A stretch of DNA of 64,000 bases from Nitrobacter hamburgensis X14 (GCF_000013885.1 NC_007964.1:558001-622000); one strand, 5' to 3'; shown: positions 16,939 through 27,715, counted from the first letter of the stretch. Notes: generated by a model from the sequence alone, not told the origin. Program-made: numbers and translations.

Positions 16939-17368
16939 GGAAGTTGCCTTTCTTGAGAGGGTGCGCGATGCGTGATTGCCGGTTTGAAATGGCGAGGCGC
17001 CACACCGCGGCATTGGGGGCTGGTACCAACCGCATTGAGCCAACCAGCCGTACAGAAAGGAAACCGCTTCGATCGAGGCGGGTTTCAGGGTCACGGAGAA
17101 TTGTGTGATGTTGCTTACCGGCATCGAATCGTGCCCCGGCATCATCTGATGTTTTCGATGTTTTCACAGGCGCGATACGACGCGCCATGCGCGGGCAAAA
17201 CCGTTCGAAGAACGGCGTTGCTCCGTTCGCCTGCGTGCCTTCCGCAAACCCATGCTCTTTTCGGAAGGATGGATGCTTTCGAACCAGGGACCAACGCCTC
17301 GCCGGACACGGATTTCTGTGCTAGGACATGATCTTAAGAGAGCATGGAACGCCGGACTGTACCCTGAC
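16939..17368. other. Intergenic region upstream of proA
   Basis: 430 bases between two divergent genes. No repeat copy or convincing ORF was seen. It should hold promoters for both, but no clear consensus was identified. Confidence 0.5.
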
Positions 17369-18661
17369 ATGACTGCCTCCCTGAAGGCGACCTGCGCCTC
17401 GGCCGATCTTCCGGTCCTGATGAACGGCCTTGCAACGCAGGCGCGCTCCGCTGCGCGCGTGCTCGGTCTGGCCTCGACCGCGCAGAAAGATCAGGCGCTC
17501 GATGCGATGGCGCGCGCGATCCGCGCCGCTGCGGCTGCGATTCTCAATGCCAATGCCGAGGATGTCGCTGACGCGCGCGCCGGCGGCGCCACCTCTGCTT
17601 TCGTCGATCGTCTGACGCTCACGCAAGCGCGCATCGATGCGATGGCCGACGGCGTCAAGGTGGTGCGCGCCATCGACGATCCCGTGGGCAAGGTCACCGA
17701 GCGCTGGCAACGTCCCAACGGCATGACCATCGAGCGCGTGCGGGTGCCGCTCGGCGTGGTCGCCGTGATCTTCGAGAGCCGCCCCAACGTCTGCGCCGAC
17801 GCCGGCGCGCTGTGCCTGAAGTCCGGCAACGCCGTGATCCTGCGCGGCGGCTCGGACAGTTTTCGGTCGTGCCGCGCGATCCATGAGTGTCTGGTGCAGG
17901 GATTGCGCGAGGCGGGACTGCCCGAAGCGGCGATCACGCTGGTGCCGACGCGTGACCGCGCCGCGGTCGGGTTGCTGCTGAGCGGGTTGGACGGCGGCAT
18001 CGACGTGATCGTGCCGCGTGGCGGCAAGAGCCTTGTCGCGCGCGTCGAAGCCGAGGCGCGCGTGCCGGTGTTCGCGCATCTGGAAGGCGTCAACCACGTC
18101 TACGTCGATGGCGCCGCCGATCTGGCCATGGCGAAGGCGATCGTGCTCAACGCCAAGATGCGCCGTCCCGGCGTCTGCGGCGCGGCCGAGACGCTGCTGG
18201 TCGATCGCGCCGGCGCGCCGAATACCCTGAAACCGCTGGTCGACATGCTGATCGATGCAGGCTGCGAGGTGCGCGGCGATGCCGCCGTGCAAGCCGTCGA
18301 CGCGCGCGTCAAGCCCGCGACCGATGACGACTGGGACACAGAATACGAGGACGCGATCATTGCCGCGCGCGTGGTCGATGGGGTCGGAGAGGCCATCGAC
18401 CATATTCAGCGCCACGGCTCGCACCACACCGATGCGATCGTGACCGACGATTCGAATACCGCCGCGCGGTTTCTCGACGAGGTGGATTCGGCGATCGTGC
18501 TGCACAACGCCTCGACGCAATTCGCCGACGGTGGCGAATTCGGCTTCGGCGCCGAAATCGGCATTGCGACCGGCAAATTCCACGCGCGCGGACCGGTCGG
18601 CGCCGAGCAATTGACCAGCTTCAAATATCGCGTACACGGCACCGGGCAGACCCGGCCGTGA
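17369..18661 (+). CDS. proA: Gamma-glutamyl phosphate reductase
   Basis: 430 residues from ATG 17369; the frame is open 39 codons upstream, but homologues begin near MTASLKATC. The aldehyde-dehydrogenase fold has [18 protein letters not shown], a [11 protein letters not shown] loop and the catalytic Cys in [15 protein letters not shown] (about 268-282). It reduces glutamyl-5-phosphate with NADPH to the semialdehyde, the second step of proline synthesis. The next gene on the strand is nadD, 140 bases away. Confidence 0.97.
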
Positions 18662-18801
18662 GCGTAACCTCATTCAAGCGCGCATGATCTTATCGCCAAA
18701 CCGCACACACGTTAGCGGATCATGCGCCCGGTTGCGCGGAGACTGATTTGGGGCCGCGTTCAGTCGCTTCGTCCAGCGCCATCCCGCTTCATTTCGACGG
18801 C

Positions 18802-19383
18802 ATGCGTATCGGTCTGCTCGGTGGCTCGTTCAATCCGCCGCACGCCGCGCATCGCGCCATCAGCCTGTATGCCCTGAAGCGGCTGCAACTCGACCGGGTC
18901 TGGTGGCTGATATCACCCGCCAACCCGCTCAAGGATGCGCGCGCGCTGCGCGATCTCGGCGAACGCGCTGCTGCGGCGCGGGCGATGGCCAGCGATCCGC
19001 GGATCGACGTCAGTTGTCTCGAAGCTGTCATCGGAACGCGCTACACCATCGATACCATTACCTATCTGCGGCGCAGGTGCGCCAACGTGCGCTTTGTCTG
19101 GATCATGGGCGCTGACAATCTGGAGCAGTTCCATCGCTGGGAAAACTGGCAGCGGATCGCCGCCGAGGTGCCGATCGCGGTGATCGATCGCCCGCCGCAC
19201 AGTTTCCGTGCCCTCGCGGCGCCTGCCGCGCAGGCGCTTGCGCGGTGGCGTCTTCCTGAAGTCGGGGCCAACCGGCTGACCGCGCAGCGCCCGCCGGCCT
19301 GGGTCTTTCTCACCGGGATGAAATCGAGGCTGTCCTCGACCGGGCTGCGGAACCGGGATGGAACATGGAAAGGCGGAGCCTGA
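18802..19383 (+). CDS. nadD: Nicotinate-nucleotide adenylyltransferase
   Basis: 193 residues from ATG 18802; an 18-codon upstream extension of the frame is not conserved-looking. The nucleotidyltransferase motif GGSFNPPHAAH (about 7-17) replaces GGTFDPPHxGH, a common alphaproteobacterial variant. WIMGADNLEQFHRWENW is the adenylate-binding region, and SRLSSTGLR near the end is the ISSTxxR motif. It makes nicotinate adenine dinucleotide from NaMN and ATP. The nadD-rsfS-rlmH order is widely conserved. Confidence 0.95.
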   Translation: MRIGLLGGSFNPPHAAHRAISLYALKRLQLDRVWWLISPANPLKDARALRDLGERAAAARAMASDPRIDVSCLEAVIGTRYTIDTITYLRRRCANVRFVWIMGADNLEQFHRWENWQRIAAEVPIAVIDRPPHSFRALAAPAAQALARWRLPEVGANRLTAQRPPAWVFLTGMKSRLSSTGLRNRDGTWKGGA

Positions 19384-19412
19384 AAACATGAAGCCGCCGC
19401 ATCACTGGAATA

Positions 19413-20003
19413 TTGAAACCATCAACGCTACATGCGTATTATACCCGTCGGGCGCCAAGGATTCGGCGTTCGCTGTATAGCGAAAGGAAATGGTCCCTGA
19501 CCGCACCTGTATTGTCCAGGTTTGCTTCGTCCTCTGCGTCCTCGTCGGCGCCGAAGAGAACGACATCGAAGACCGTCAGGTCGAGAGCACCCAAGACTTC
19601 GGCGGACGCTACTTCGACAGACGCCGCTTCGACAGCCTCTGTGGTTTCGAAGGCGAGGCCCGACGTCGAAGAGACCCTCAAGCTGGTCCTTTCCCGCCTC
19701 GAGGATATGAAGGCGGAAGAGACGGTCACCATCGATCTTCGCGGCAGATCGGCGTTTTCGGACTACATGGTCATCGCCACCGGCCGGTCCAACCGGCACG
19801 TGGGGGCGGTCGCTGAAAACGTCGCCAAGGGCCTCAAGGAAACCGGAGTCAAGAACGTCCATATCGAGGGTCTACCCAATTGCGACTGGGTGCTGATCGA
19901 TTCCGGCGATGTGATCGTGCACGTGTTCAGGCCTGAGGTTCGCGAATTCTACAATCTCGAGAGATTGTGGATGCAAAACACGGCGACGGCGAAGTCGGTC
20001 TGA
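19413..20003 (+). CDS. rsfS: Ribosomal silencing factor RsfS
   Basis: The conserved RsfS core spans about residues 86-185 of the 196-residue frame: EETLKLVLSRLEDMKAEE, GRSAFSDYMVIATGRSNRH, NCDWVLIDSGDVIVHVF and EVREFYNLERLW. RsfS binds L14 and blocks subunit joining in stationary phase. The first 85 residues are Ser/Thr/Ala/Arg-rich and not part of the fold, and no ATG occurs in frame between 19413 and the core. The true start may be a TTG or GTG further in. It follows nadD closely and precedes rlmH. Confidence 0.88.
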   Translation: MKPSTLHAYYTRRAPRIRRSLYSERKWSLTAPVLSRFASSSASSSAPKRTTSKTVRSRAPKTSADATSTDAASTASVVSKARPDVEETLKLVLSRLEDMKAEETVTIDLRGRSAFSDYMVIATGRSNRHVGAVAENVAKGLKETGVKNVHIEGLPNCDWVLIDSGDVIVHVFRPEVREFYNLERLWMQNTATAKSV

Positions 20004-20013
20004 ACCACCATAC

Positions 20014-20117
20014 TAAAGCGTTTTCGAGCGAAGTGGATACCGGTTCGCGTGAAGAAAACGCGTCGAATCAAAATCATGGAGCCTCGCTTCTGATTCCATC
20101 AGAAGCGAAAAGGCTTG
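20014..20117 (-). repeat. TAGAGC-family palindromic repeat, copy 6 (short form, reverse)
   Basis: TAAAGCGTTTTCGAGCGAAG, TGGATACCGGTTCGCG, GAAGAAAACGCGTCG, AATCAAAATCATGGAGCC, then GCTTCTGATTCCATCAGAAGC and AAAAGGCTT. It fills the rsfS-rlmH gap. The rlmH start lies 12 bases beyond it, so the repeat forms the upstream part of the rlmH translation initiation region. Confidence 0.88.
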
Positions 20118-20128
20118 AGCTTGCGCGG

Positions 20129-20611
20129 ATGCGACTCGTCGTCATTGCCATTGGCCGTCTCAAGCAGGGCCCGGAGCGGGAGCTCGCCGACCGCTATCGC
20201 GGACGCTTTGACGATATCGGTCGCAAGCTCGGCTTTCGTGGCTTCGACGTTCATGAAATCCCGGAAAGCCGCGCCCGCGATGCCAAGCAACGCATTCGCG
20301 AAGAGGCTGCGGCAATTCTTGCTTTGGCTCCTGAGGGAGCGGTCCTGGTGGCGCTGGACGAAAAGGGCAAAAACATCGACAGCGCCGCGTTCGCGGATCA
20401 TCTTGGTCGCTGGCGGGATGAGTCGGTGACGAGCACCGTTTTCGCCGTGGGCGGCGCGGACGGACTTTCGCCCGAATTGCGGCGCAAGGCTAGATTAAGC
20501 GTCGCGTTCGGCGCGGCCACCTGGCCGCATCAGATCGTGCGCGTGATGTTGCTGGAGCAGATTTACCGGGCCGCGACCATCCTGGCCGGCCATCCTTATC
20601 ACCGTGGTTAG
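20129..20611 (+). CDS. rlmH: 23S rRNA (pseudouridine-1915-N3)-methyltransferase
   Basis: 160 residues from ATG 20129, where the conserved MRLVVIAIGRLKQGPE starts; the frame is open upstream through the repeat but that part is not protein-like. The SPOUT fold shows ALDEKGKNIDSAAFA, FAVGGADGLSPELR (SAM-binding knot) and the C-terminal HQIVRVMLLEQIYRA with HPYH, the RlmH signature. It methylates pseudouridine 1915 in helix 69. Confidence 0.96.
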   Translation: MRLVVIAIGRLKQGPERELADRYRGRFDDIGRKLGFRGFDVHEIPESRARDAKQRIREEAAAILALAPEGAVLVALDEKGKNIDSAAFADHLGRWRDESVTSTVFAVGGADGLSPELRRKARLSVAFGAATWPHQIVRVMLLEQIYRAATILAGHPYHRG

Positions 20612-20647
20612 CGCACCCTGCGGATGCGCTAACGCGATCGGGTCAAC

Positions 20648-22057
20648 ATGGTGCGAACAAACGGGCGCCGATCACCTGACATGCGAATGAACCAGGACCA
20701 TGGCCTTCGTTCGCGGTCCGCGGAGGTGCGAGGCGGACAACCGCCGCCGGCTTCCATGCTTGTCATCTCGGCTTGCCTGCTCGCGGGCTTTTCATCCGCG
20801 GTTTCTTCGTCCGTGATGGCACAGGCGGCCGGGACACCTTCGCCGGCTGCCGCCCCGTCGGCGGACGACATCAAGCATCGCGAGCAGGAACTGGAGGCGG
20901 TGCGGGCGCAGCAAAAGAGCGCGGCCGAGCTGCAGGAGCGACTGAAGGCCGATATCGCGGCGATTGGTCAGAACCGCGCCAAGCTCAATCAACAGTTGAT
21001 CGATGTTGCCGCCGGGGTCCGCGCCATCGAGACCAAGATCGCAGAGGCGGAAGCCCGCCTGCTGCCGCTCGACGCGCGCGAGCGGGAAATCCGCGGCTCG
21101 CTCGATTCGCGGCGCTCGGAAATCGTGGAAGTGCTTGCCGCCTTGCAGCGCGTCGGCCGGCGCACGCCGCCGGCTTTGCTGGTGCGGCCGGAGGATGCGC
21201 TGCAGTCGCTGCGCACCGCGATGTTGCTCGGCTCCGTGGTGCCGGAGATCCGCGCGCGCGCGGAAAAGCTTGTGGCTGATCTCGAGGAACTCGTCGGCCT
21301 ACGCAAATCAATCGCCGCCGAACGTGATCTGATGGCGGCCGATCGCGACAGGCTCAAGGACGATCAAACCCGCCTGGCGACGCTGGTGGACGAGCGGCAA
21401 CGGCAGCAAAGCAGCATCGAAAAGGATATGGCCGCCGAGGGCGCGCGCGCGATTGAACTGTCGCATCAGGTCGACAGCCTGCAAGGCCTGATCGCCAAGA
21501 TGGAGCAGGACCTGAAGAGCGCGGCCAAGGCGGCGGCGACAGCCAGCCGGCAAGGCGCTCCCGCCAAGCCGAATCTGGCCGCTCTCAAGGATCCCGGCCG
21601 TCTCAGTCCGGCGATCGCCTTCGCGTCCGCCAAGGGCTTGTTGGCGTTTCCGGTTAACGGCACGAAGATCCGTGACTTTGGCGGTTCCGACGGCGTCGGC
21701 GGTGCGGAAAAAGGCATTTCATTGGCGGCCCGTCCGGGCGCGCAGGTCACAACACCGTGTGATGGCTGGGTCGTGTATGCCGGACCGTTCCGCAGCTACG
21801 GACAACTCTTGATCCTCAATGCCGGGGGCGGGTATCATGTGCTGATCGCCGGGATGGAGCGTATTTCGGTTAACATCGGCCAGTTCGTGTTGACCGGAGA
21901 ACCGGTAGCGACGATGGGGTCGACTTCCCGTGTCGCCTCGATTCTTGCGGCTAACGCGAGTCAGCCCGTTCTCTACATCGAGTTCCGTAAAGACGGCACT
22001 CCCATTGATCCTGGCCCGTGGTGGGCCGCAAATAAAGGCCAAAAGGTTCGCGGATGA
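20648..22057 (+). CDS. EnvC-like murein hydrolase activator (coiled coil plus degenerate LytM)
   Basis: 469 residues. An export signal (about 37-58) and Ala/Pro linker are followed by two long coiled-coil blocks (about 75-135 and 200-300, heptads rich in Glu, Gln, Arg and Leu), then an M23/LytM domain (about 330-465). Where active LytM enzymes have HxxxD, this domain reads GGAEKGISLAARPGAQV, and no HxH is evident, so it looks catalytically dead like EnvC, which activates amidases in septal splitting. The start is uncertain; ATG 20756 right before the signal is possible. Its stop overlaps ctpA (ATGA). Confidence 0.88.
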   Translation: MVRTNGRRSPDMRMNQDHGLRSRSAEVRGGQPPPASMLVISACLLAGFSSAVSSSVMAQAAGTPSPAAAPSADDIKHREQELEAVRAQQKSAAELQERLKADIAAIGQNRAKLNQQLIDVAAGVRAIETKIAEAEARLLPLDAREREIRGSLDSRRSEIVEVLAALQRVGRRTPPALLVRPEDALQSLRTAMLLGSVVPEIRARAEKLVADLEELVGLRKSIAAERDLMAADRDRLKDDQTRLATLVDERQRQQSSIEKDMAAEGARAIELSHQVDSLQGLIAKMEQDLKSAAKAAATASRQGAPAKPNLAALKDPGRLSPAIAFASAKGLLAFPVNGTKIRDFGGSDGVGGAEKGISLAARPGAQVTTPCDGWVVYAGPFRSYGQLLILNAGGGYHVLIAGMERISVNIGQFVLTGEPVATMGSTSRVASILAANASQPVLYIEFRKDGTPIDPGPWWAANKGQKVRG

Positions 22058-23409
22058 TGCGCAAGGTTTCCCTTATTCTTCTCAGCGCTGCCGCGGGTGC
22101 GGCGCTGACGCTGTTCGTGACCCAGCCGCGGTCGGTGCTGATGGGATCGAGCGCGCGAGCCGCGACCTCGGATACCTATCGCCAGCTCAACCTGTTCGGC
22201 GATGTGTTCGAGCGGGTCCGTAGCGACTATGTCGAGAAGCCCGACGACAGCAAGCTGATCGAATCGGCCATCAGCGGAATGCTGTCGGGTCTCGATCCGC
22301 ATTCGAGCTACATGGACGCCAAGAGCTTCCGCGACATGCAGGTGCAGACGCGCGGCGAGTTTGGCGGCCTTGGCATCGAGGTCACGATGGAGGACGGCCT
22401 GGTCAAGGTGGTCTCGCCGATCGACGACACGCCGGCATCCAAGGCGGGAATCCTGGCGAACGACATCATCACCAATCTTGACGATGAGGCGGTGCAGGGG
22501 CTCACGCTCAACCAGGCCGTCGACAAGATGCGCGGCCCGATCGGCACCAAGATCAAGCTGAAGATCGTCCGCAAAGGCCAGGACAATCCGATCGACGTGA
22601 CGCTGGTGCGCGACAACATCCGCGTCCGCTCGGTGCGCTCGCACGTCGAGACCGACGACATCGCCTATATCCGCATCACCACCTTCAACGAGCAGACCAC
22701 CGAAGGCCTCAAGAAGTCGATTTCCGACCTGCAAGGCCAGATCGGCGACAAGCTCAAGGGTTACATCATCGATCTGCGCAACAACCCCGGCGGATTGCTC
22801 GAAGAAGCGGTGACCGTTTCCGACAGCTTCCTCGACCGCGGTGAGATTGTGTCGACGCGCGGCCGCAACGCCGAGGAAACCCAGCGTCGCAGCGCGCATC
22901 CCGGCGACCTCACCAAGGGCAAGCCGGTGATCGTTCTGATCAACGGCGGGTCGGCATCGGCTTCCGAAATCGTCGCCGGTGCGTTGCAGGACCACAAGCG
23001 AGCGACACTGATCGGGACCCGCTCATTCGGCAAGGGCTCCGTGCAGACCATCATTCCGCTCGGTTCGGGCAACGGCGCGCTCCGCCTGACGACGGCGCGC
23101 TATTACACGCCGTCGGGCCGTTCGATTCAGGCCAAAGGCATCGTTCCGGATATCGAGGTGCTTCAGGATGTGCCCGATGAACTGAAGTCGCGGACCGACA
23201 CCAAGGGAGAGGCTTCGCTGCGCGGCCATCTGCGCAACGGCACCGACGAGAAGACCGGCTCGCAATCCTACGTCCCGCCGGACGCCAAGAACGACAAGGC
23301 GCTCAAGATGGCCGACGACCTTCTGCACGGCATCAAGGTCAACGCCTCGTCGCCGGCCCCCGGCGACAAGGCGGCGATCGAGAAGCCCGCGAAAAAGGCA
23401 ACGAACTGA
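22054..23409 (+). CDS. ctpA: Carboxyl-terminal processing protease, S41 family
   Basis: 451 residues. N-terminal signal or anchor (about 5-25), then YxQLNLFGDVFERVRSDYVE, the GMLSGLDPHSSYMD motif, a PDZ domain (about 100-170) and the S41 catalytic core. Serine lies in NGGSASASEIVAGAL and the lysine in RSFGKGSVQT, an intact Ser-Lys dyad. It cleaves periplasmic proteins from the C-terminus. It overlaps the EnvC-like gene by four bases, so the two are coupled. CtpA trimming of wall-hydrolase regulators is known elsewhere and would fit. A terminator follows. Confidence 0.95.
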   Translation: MMRKVSLILLSAAAGAALTLFVTQPRSVLMGSSARAATSDTYRQLNLFGDVFERVRSDYVEKPDDSKLIESAISGMLSGLDPHSSYMDAKSFRDMQVQTRGEFGGLGIEVTMEDGLVKVVSPIDDTPASKAGILANDIITNLDDEAVQGLTLNQAVDKMRGPIGTKIKLKIVRKGQDNPIDVTLVRDNIRVRSVRSHVETDDIAYIRITTFNEQTTEGLKKSISDLQGQIGDKLKGYIIDLRNNPGGLLEEAVTVSDSFLDRGEIVSTRGRNAEETQRRSAHPGDLTKGKPVIVLINGGSASASEIVAGALQDHKRATLIGTRSFGKGSVQTIIPLGSGNGALRLTTARYYTPSGRSIQAKGIVPDIEVLQDVPDELKSRTDTKGEASLRGHLRNGTDEKTGSQSYVPPDAKNDKALKMADDLLHGIKVNASSPAPGDKAAIEKPAKKATN

Positions 23410-23428
23410 AATAAGTCGGGTTTTCCGG

Positions 23429-23462
23429 AACCGGGCGTCCTTTGGACGCCCGGTTCGTTTTC
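23429..23462 (+). terminator. Rho-independent terminator after ctpA
   Basis: Perfect 12-bp stem AACCGGGCGTCC-TTT-GGACGCCCGGTT followed by CGTTTTC. Confidence 0.88.
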
Positions 23463-23558
23463 ATGCCGAGGTCGATGGCCGGCGTGAACCCCTGATGGTG
23501 GCCTGCCGCCTTTGCGAGCGTCCATGGTATCTTTGGATCGGATGATTCGGGGAGCTCG

Positions 23559-24764
23559 ATGGCCGACACGACGGACGATCTCAGTACGCCGCTCGGACAG
23601 AATCCTGCGCCCAAGCGCCGTTTCCGGCTCCCCTTCACGCTGCCACAGGCTGCGGCGGTTTTGCTCGGATCAATCCTTGTCGTCTTCGTTGGCTTTGTTC
23701 TTTTCAACCACGATCCGCTGGGTGGCGAGCCCGCGGCGCGGATCGCGATCCGGCAAACCGTGGCCCCCGAGGACAAATCTGCGGCCGTCCCACCTGCGTC
23801 GCAGCCGACCAGCGCTGCCGCCGTTACCGCTCAACCCGAGGCGGGTCGCAAGACCATCACTATCATCGACGGCTCCAGTGGCTCGCGTCAGGATGTCGTT
23901 GTCGCGGGCGCGGATTCCGACACGGCTGGCGGCGGCGCCGCGCCGGTGACGATGGCCGGAATCGATCCGCGTCTGTTGGAGAAGTCGCGTTACGGAATGA
24001 TTCCGGCTGTCGCCGCCGATGGATTGAAGCCCTTCAAGGCCTACGCAACGGGCACCGATGCCGATCGCGCGAAGGCGGCAACGATGCCGGTGATCGCGAT
24101 CGTGGTCGGCGGTCTCGGCGTCGGCGCGGCCAAAACCGCCGATGCCATCATGAAACTGCCGCCGGCCGTGACGCTGGCGTTCACGCCTTACGGGTCCGAT
24201 CCGGGCAAGCTGGTGGAGCAGGCTCGCGCGCAACGTCACGAGATTCTGCTGCAGGTCCCCATGGAGCCCTATGACTACCCCGATAACGACCCCGGACCGC
24301 AGACCCTGCTGACGACGCTCGGTACTGAACAGAATATCGATCGCCTGCATTGGCACCTCAGCCGTTTCCAGGGTTATGTCGGTCTCGCCAATTTCATGGG
24401 GGCCCGGTTTGTCGCCGCCGCTACGGTCATGCAGCCGATCATTCGCGAAGCAGCCAAGCGCGGCCTTGGCTATCTTGACGACGGCTCCACTCCGAGGAGC
24501 GTGGCGGGTCAGCTCGCGGAGGGTCAGGCGATGCCGTTCGCCAAGGCCGACCTGACCATTGATGCCGTCCCGACCTCGGTGGAAATCGACAAGGCGCTCG
24601 CAAGACTTGAAGACCTGGCGAAGGAGCGGGGGGCTGCCATCGGCATGGCTTCGGCGCTTCCTGTTTCCGTCGAGCGAATCGGCGCCTGGGCCAAGGGTCT
24701 CGAAAGCCGTGGCGTGATGCTTGTGCCATTGACAACCGAGATGCTGAAATCAAAATCAGGTTGA
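23559..24764 (+). CDS. Divergent polysaccharide deacetylase family protein
   Basis: 401 residues with a cytoplasmic N-terminus, one membrane anchor (about 32-52, LLGSILVVFVGFVLF), a low-complexity periplasmic linker (about 60-150) and a NodB-fold domain beginning VIAIVVGGLGVGA (about 182) with LAFTPYG, LLQVPMEPYDYP and YVGLANFMGARF. This DUF610-type subgroup lacks the usual metal-binding triad and its substrate is unknown. It regularly accompanies envC, ctpA and rppH in Rhizobiales, suggesting a cell-wall role. It starts its own unit after the ctpA terminator. Confidence 0.88.
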   Translation: MADTTDDLSTPLGQNPAPKRRFRLPFTLPQAAAVLLGSILVVFVGFVLFNHDPLGGEPAARIAIRQTVAPEDKSAAVPPASQPTSAAAVTAQPEAGRKTITIIDGSSGSRQDVVVAGADSDTAGGGAAPVTMAGIDPRLLEKSRYGMIPAVAADGLKPFKAYATGTDADRAKAATMPVIAIVVGGLGVGAAKTADAIMKLPPAVTLAFTPYGSDPGKLVEQARAQRHEILLQVPMEPYDYPDNDPGPQTLLTTLGTEQNIDRLHWHLSRFQGYVGLANFMGARFVAAATVMQPIIREAAKRGLGYLDDGSTPRSVAGQLAEGQAMPFAKADLTIDAVPTSVEIDKALARLEDLAKERGAAIGMASALPVSVERIGAWAKGLESRGVMLVPLTTEMLKSKSG

Positions 24765-24824
24765 AATCCGAATTCCGGGTCCCGTCCGTTGTCAGAGCGG
24801 GGAGGCGCGAAAGGCATTGACGCA

Positions 24825-25328
24825 ATGGCGCGCTACGACGATCTACCCTACCGCACTTGCGTCGGCATGATGCTGATCAACGAGAGGGGACTCGTCCTTA
24901 TCGGTCGCCGCGCCGGCGGCATCGAGCACGTCGACGACGAGTATGTCTGGCAGATGCCGCAAGGCGGCGTCGATCCCGGCGAGGACACATGGCTCGCGGC
25001 GAAACGCGAACTCTATGAGGAGACCAGCGTTCGCTCGGTCGAGAAGCTCGCCGAGGTATCCGACTGGCTGATCTATGATATTCCGCGCACCGTGGCCGGA
25101 CGGGCCTGGAAGGGCCGCTATCGCGGACAGCGCCAGAAGTGGTACGCGATGCGCTTCACCGGCAAGGACAACGAGATCGACGTCGTCAATCCGGGCGGCG
25201 GTCACAAGGCGGAATTCATCGGATGGCGCTGGGAGCCGATGCAGAACCTGCCCCGGTTAATCGTGCCTTTCAAGCGCCCGGTCTATGAGCGCGTGGTCAA
25301 GGAATTCGCGAGCCTCTCGGGCGGTTAG
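24825..25328 (+). CDS. rppH: RNA pyrophosphohydrolase (Nudix)
   Basis: 167 residues from ATG 24825 (a TTG at 24789 would add 12). The N-terminus YRTCVGMMLINERGLVLIGRR is typical. The Nudix box runs GGVDPGEDTWLAAKRELYEE followed by TSVRS (about 43-65). The internal WYAMRFTGKDNEID and the PFKRPVYERVVKEF ending match alphaproteobacterial RppH/InvA/IalA proteins. It removes pyrophosphate from mRNA 5' ends to trigger decay. The TAG stop is followed by AGCGC, possibly the remnant edge of a repeat. Confidence 0.93.
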   Translation: MARYDDLPYRTCVGMMLINERGLVLIGRRAGGIEHVDDEYVWQMPQGGVDPGEDTWLAAKRELYEETSVRSVEKLAEVSDWLIYDIPRTVAGRAWKGRYRGQRQKWYAMRFTGKDNEIDVVNPGGGHKAEFIGWRWEPMQNLPRLIVPFKRPVYERVVKEFASLSGG

Positions 25329-25382
25329 AGCGCTTCTTGACGGGTATGGAATCGATCTGTGTTCCGGTGTCATGCGGGCGCT

Positions 25383-25486
25383 TAGAGCGTTTTCGAGCGA
25401 AGTGGATACCGGTTCGCGTGAAGAAAACGCGTCAAATCAAAATCATAGAGCCCGCTTCTGATTCCATCAGAAGCGAAAAGGCTCTG
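25383..25486 (-). repeat. TAGAGC-family palindromic repeat, copy 7 (short form, reverse)
   Basis: TAGAGCGTTTTCGAGCGAAG, TGGATACCGGTTCGCGTGAA, GAAAACGCGTCAAATC, AAAATCATAGAGCCC, GCTTCTGATTCCATCAGAAG and AAAAGGCTCTG. It lies between the convergent rppH and atpC genes and lacks the CCCGAGGACATG module. Confidence 0.92.
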
Positions 25487-25624
25487 GCCGTTCGAGGAAC
25501 GGCGTGGCTTCTGCTCGCCTCTGACCCGCGCATCCAGCTTCTTTCGAAGATCAATGGATTGCCTGGTCAAGCCCGGCAATGACGGAAGTGCGCTGCATCC
25601 GAAAATGATGCTCAGCTATGCGGC

Positions 25625-26032
25625 TCAGTGCAGCGCCGTAGTATTGAGCTGGCTCTGAATGCTCTTGAAATGATCCAGCCGCTCGATCGCCTTGTCGAGT
25701 TCGGAGCCTTCCTTTTCCGCCAGCTTGGCCTCCATGCTCGCAATCGTGTCGGCGAACTGCGCACGATCCAGCTCCTGGATCGAAGTCGCCACGTCGGCGA
25801 GGACGGTCAGGCCCTTCTCCGATACTTCGGCGAGACCGCCGAGCACGATGATTTTCTGAGGCGTGCCGCCAGTGGTGATGGTCAGGATTCCCGGACGGAT
25901 CGCCGCGACAACCGGCGCATGGCCGGCAAGGACGCCGAAGTCGCCCTCGACGCCGGGAACGTCGACCTGATCGACGTCACCGGAGAAGGTGAGCTTTTCA
26001 GGCGACACGAGATCAAAGTGGAAGGTAGCCAT
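25625..26032 (-). CDS. atpC: ATP synthase F1 epsilon subunit
   Basis: 135 residues from ATG 26032; a TTG two codons upstream is less likely. The beta-sandwich domain shows FHFDLVSPEKLTFSGDV, VDVPGVEGDFGVLAGHAPVV and RPGILTI. The C-terminal helical part is shorter than in E. coli. Epsilon couples the gamma shaft to the c-ring and inhibits ATP hydrolysis. It is the last gene of the F1 cluster, separated from atpD by about 220 bases holding a TAGAGC-family repeat and a heptamer array. No good Shine-Dalgarno precedes it. Confidence 0.95.
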   Translation of the reverse strand: MATFHFDLVSPEKLTFSGDVDQVDVPGVEGDFGVLAGHAPVVAAIRPGILTITTGGTPQKIIVLGGLAEVSEKGLTVLADVATSIQELDRAQFADTIASMEAKLAEKEGSELDKAIERLDHFKSIQSQLNTTALH

Positions 26033-26040
26033 GATCAATT

Positions 26041-26126
26041 AGCGAATAGCGAATAGCGAATAGCGAATAGCTCGCACTTCATTCTTCACTGTTTCCTACT
26101 CGCTACTCCCTATTCGCTATTTCGCT
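26041..26126. repeat. AGCGAAT heptamer array forming an imperfect inverted repeat
   Basis: Four tandem copies of AGCGAAT plus AGC (26041-26071), followed after about 30 bases by the opposite-strand version CGCTACTCCCTATTCGCTAT and TTCGCTG (26101-26126). The arms could pair. It directly precedes atpC, within the place where its ribosome-binding site should be. Confidence 0.85.
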
Positions 26127-26130
26127 GAAC

Positions 26131-26251
26131 TAGAGCCCGCTTCTGATAGAATCAGAAGCGGGCTCTATGATTTTGATTTGACGCGTTTCTTCACGCGAAC
26201 CGCTACCCATCCCCGGGGCAAGCCCGAGGACATGCTTCGCTCGAAAACGCT

Positions 26252-26254
<3 letters not shown>
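26131..26254 (+). repeat. TAGAGC-family palindromic repeat, copy 8 (long form)
   Basis: Perfect first palindrome around TAGAGCCCGCTTCTGAT and ATCAGAAGCGGGCTCTA, then GATTTGACGCGTTTCTTCAC, GCGAACCGCTACCC, CCGGGGCAAGCCCGAGGACATG (in two parts) and CTTCGCTCGAAAACGCTCTA. Its right edge gives the TAG stop codon of atpD on the minus strand. Confidence 0.92.
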
Positions 26255-27682
<1,428 letters not shown>

Positions 27683-27715
27683 TAGAAATATCTCCTGAGA
27701 ACTCGTTTTTAGTTG

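Noticed and set aside
25337..25582. Short peptides containing WIPVRVKKTRQIKIIEP, also in frames at 2133, 8230 and 56930
   Set aside because: These are translations of the palindromic repeat in one frame. Identical peptides at several sites reflect the DNA repeat and not a conserved protein.
26041..26071. Tandem repeats as a CRISPR-like array
   Set aside because: Seven-base units without spacers and no cas genes; a simple tandem repeat.
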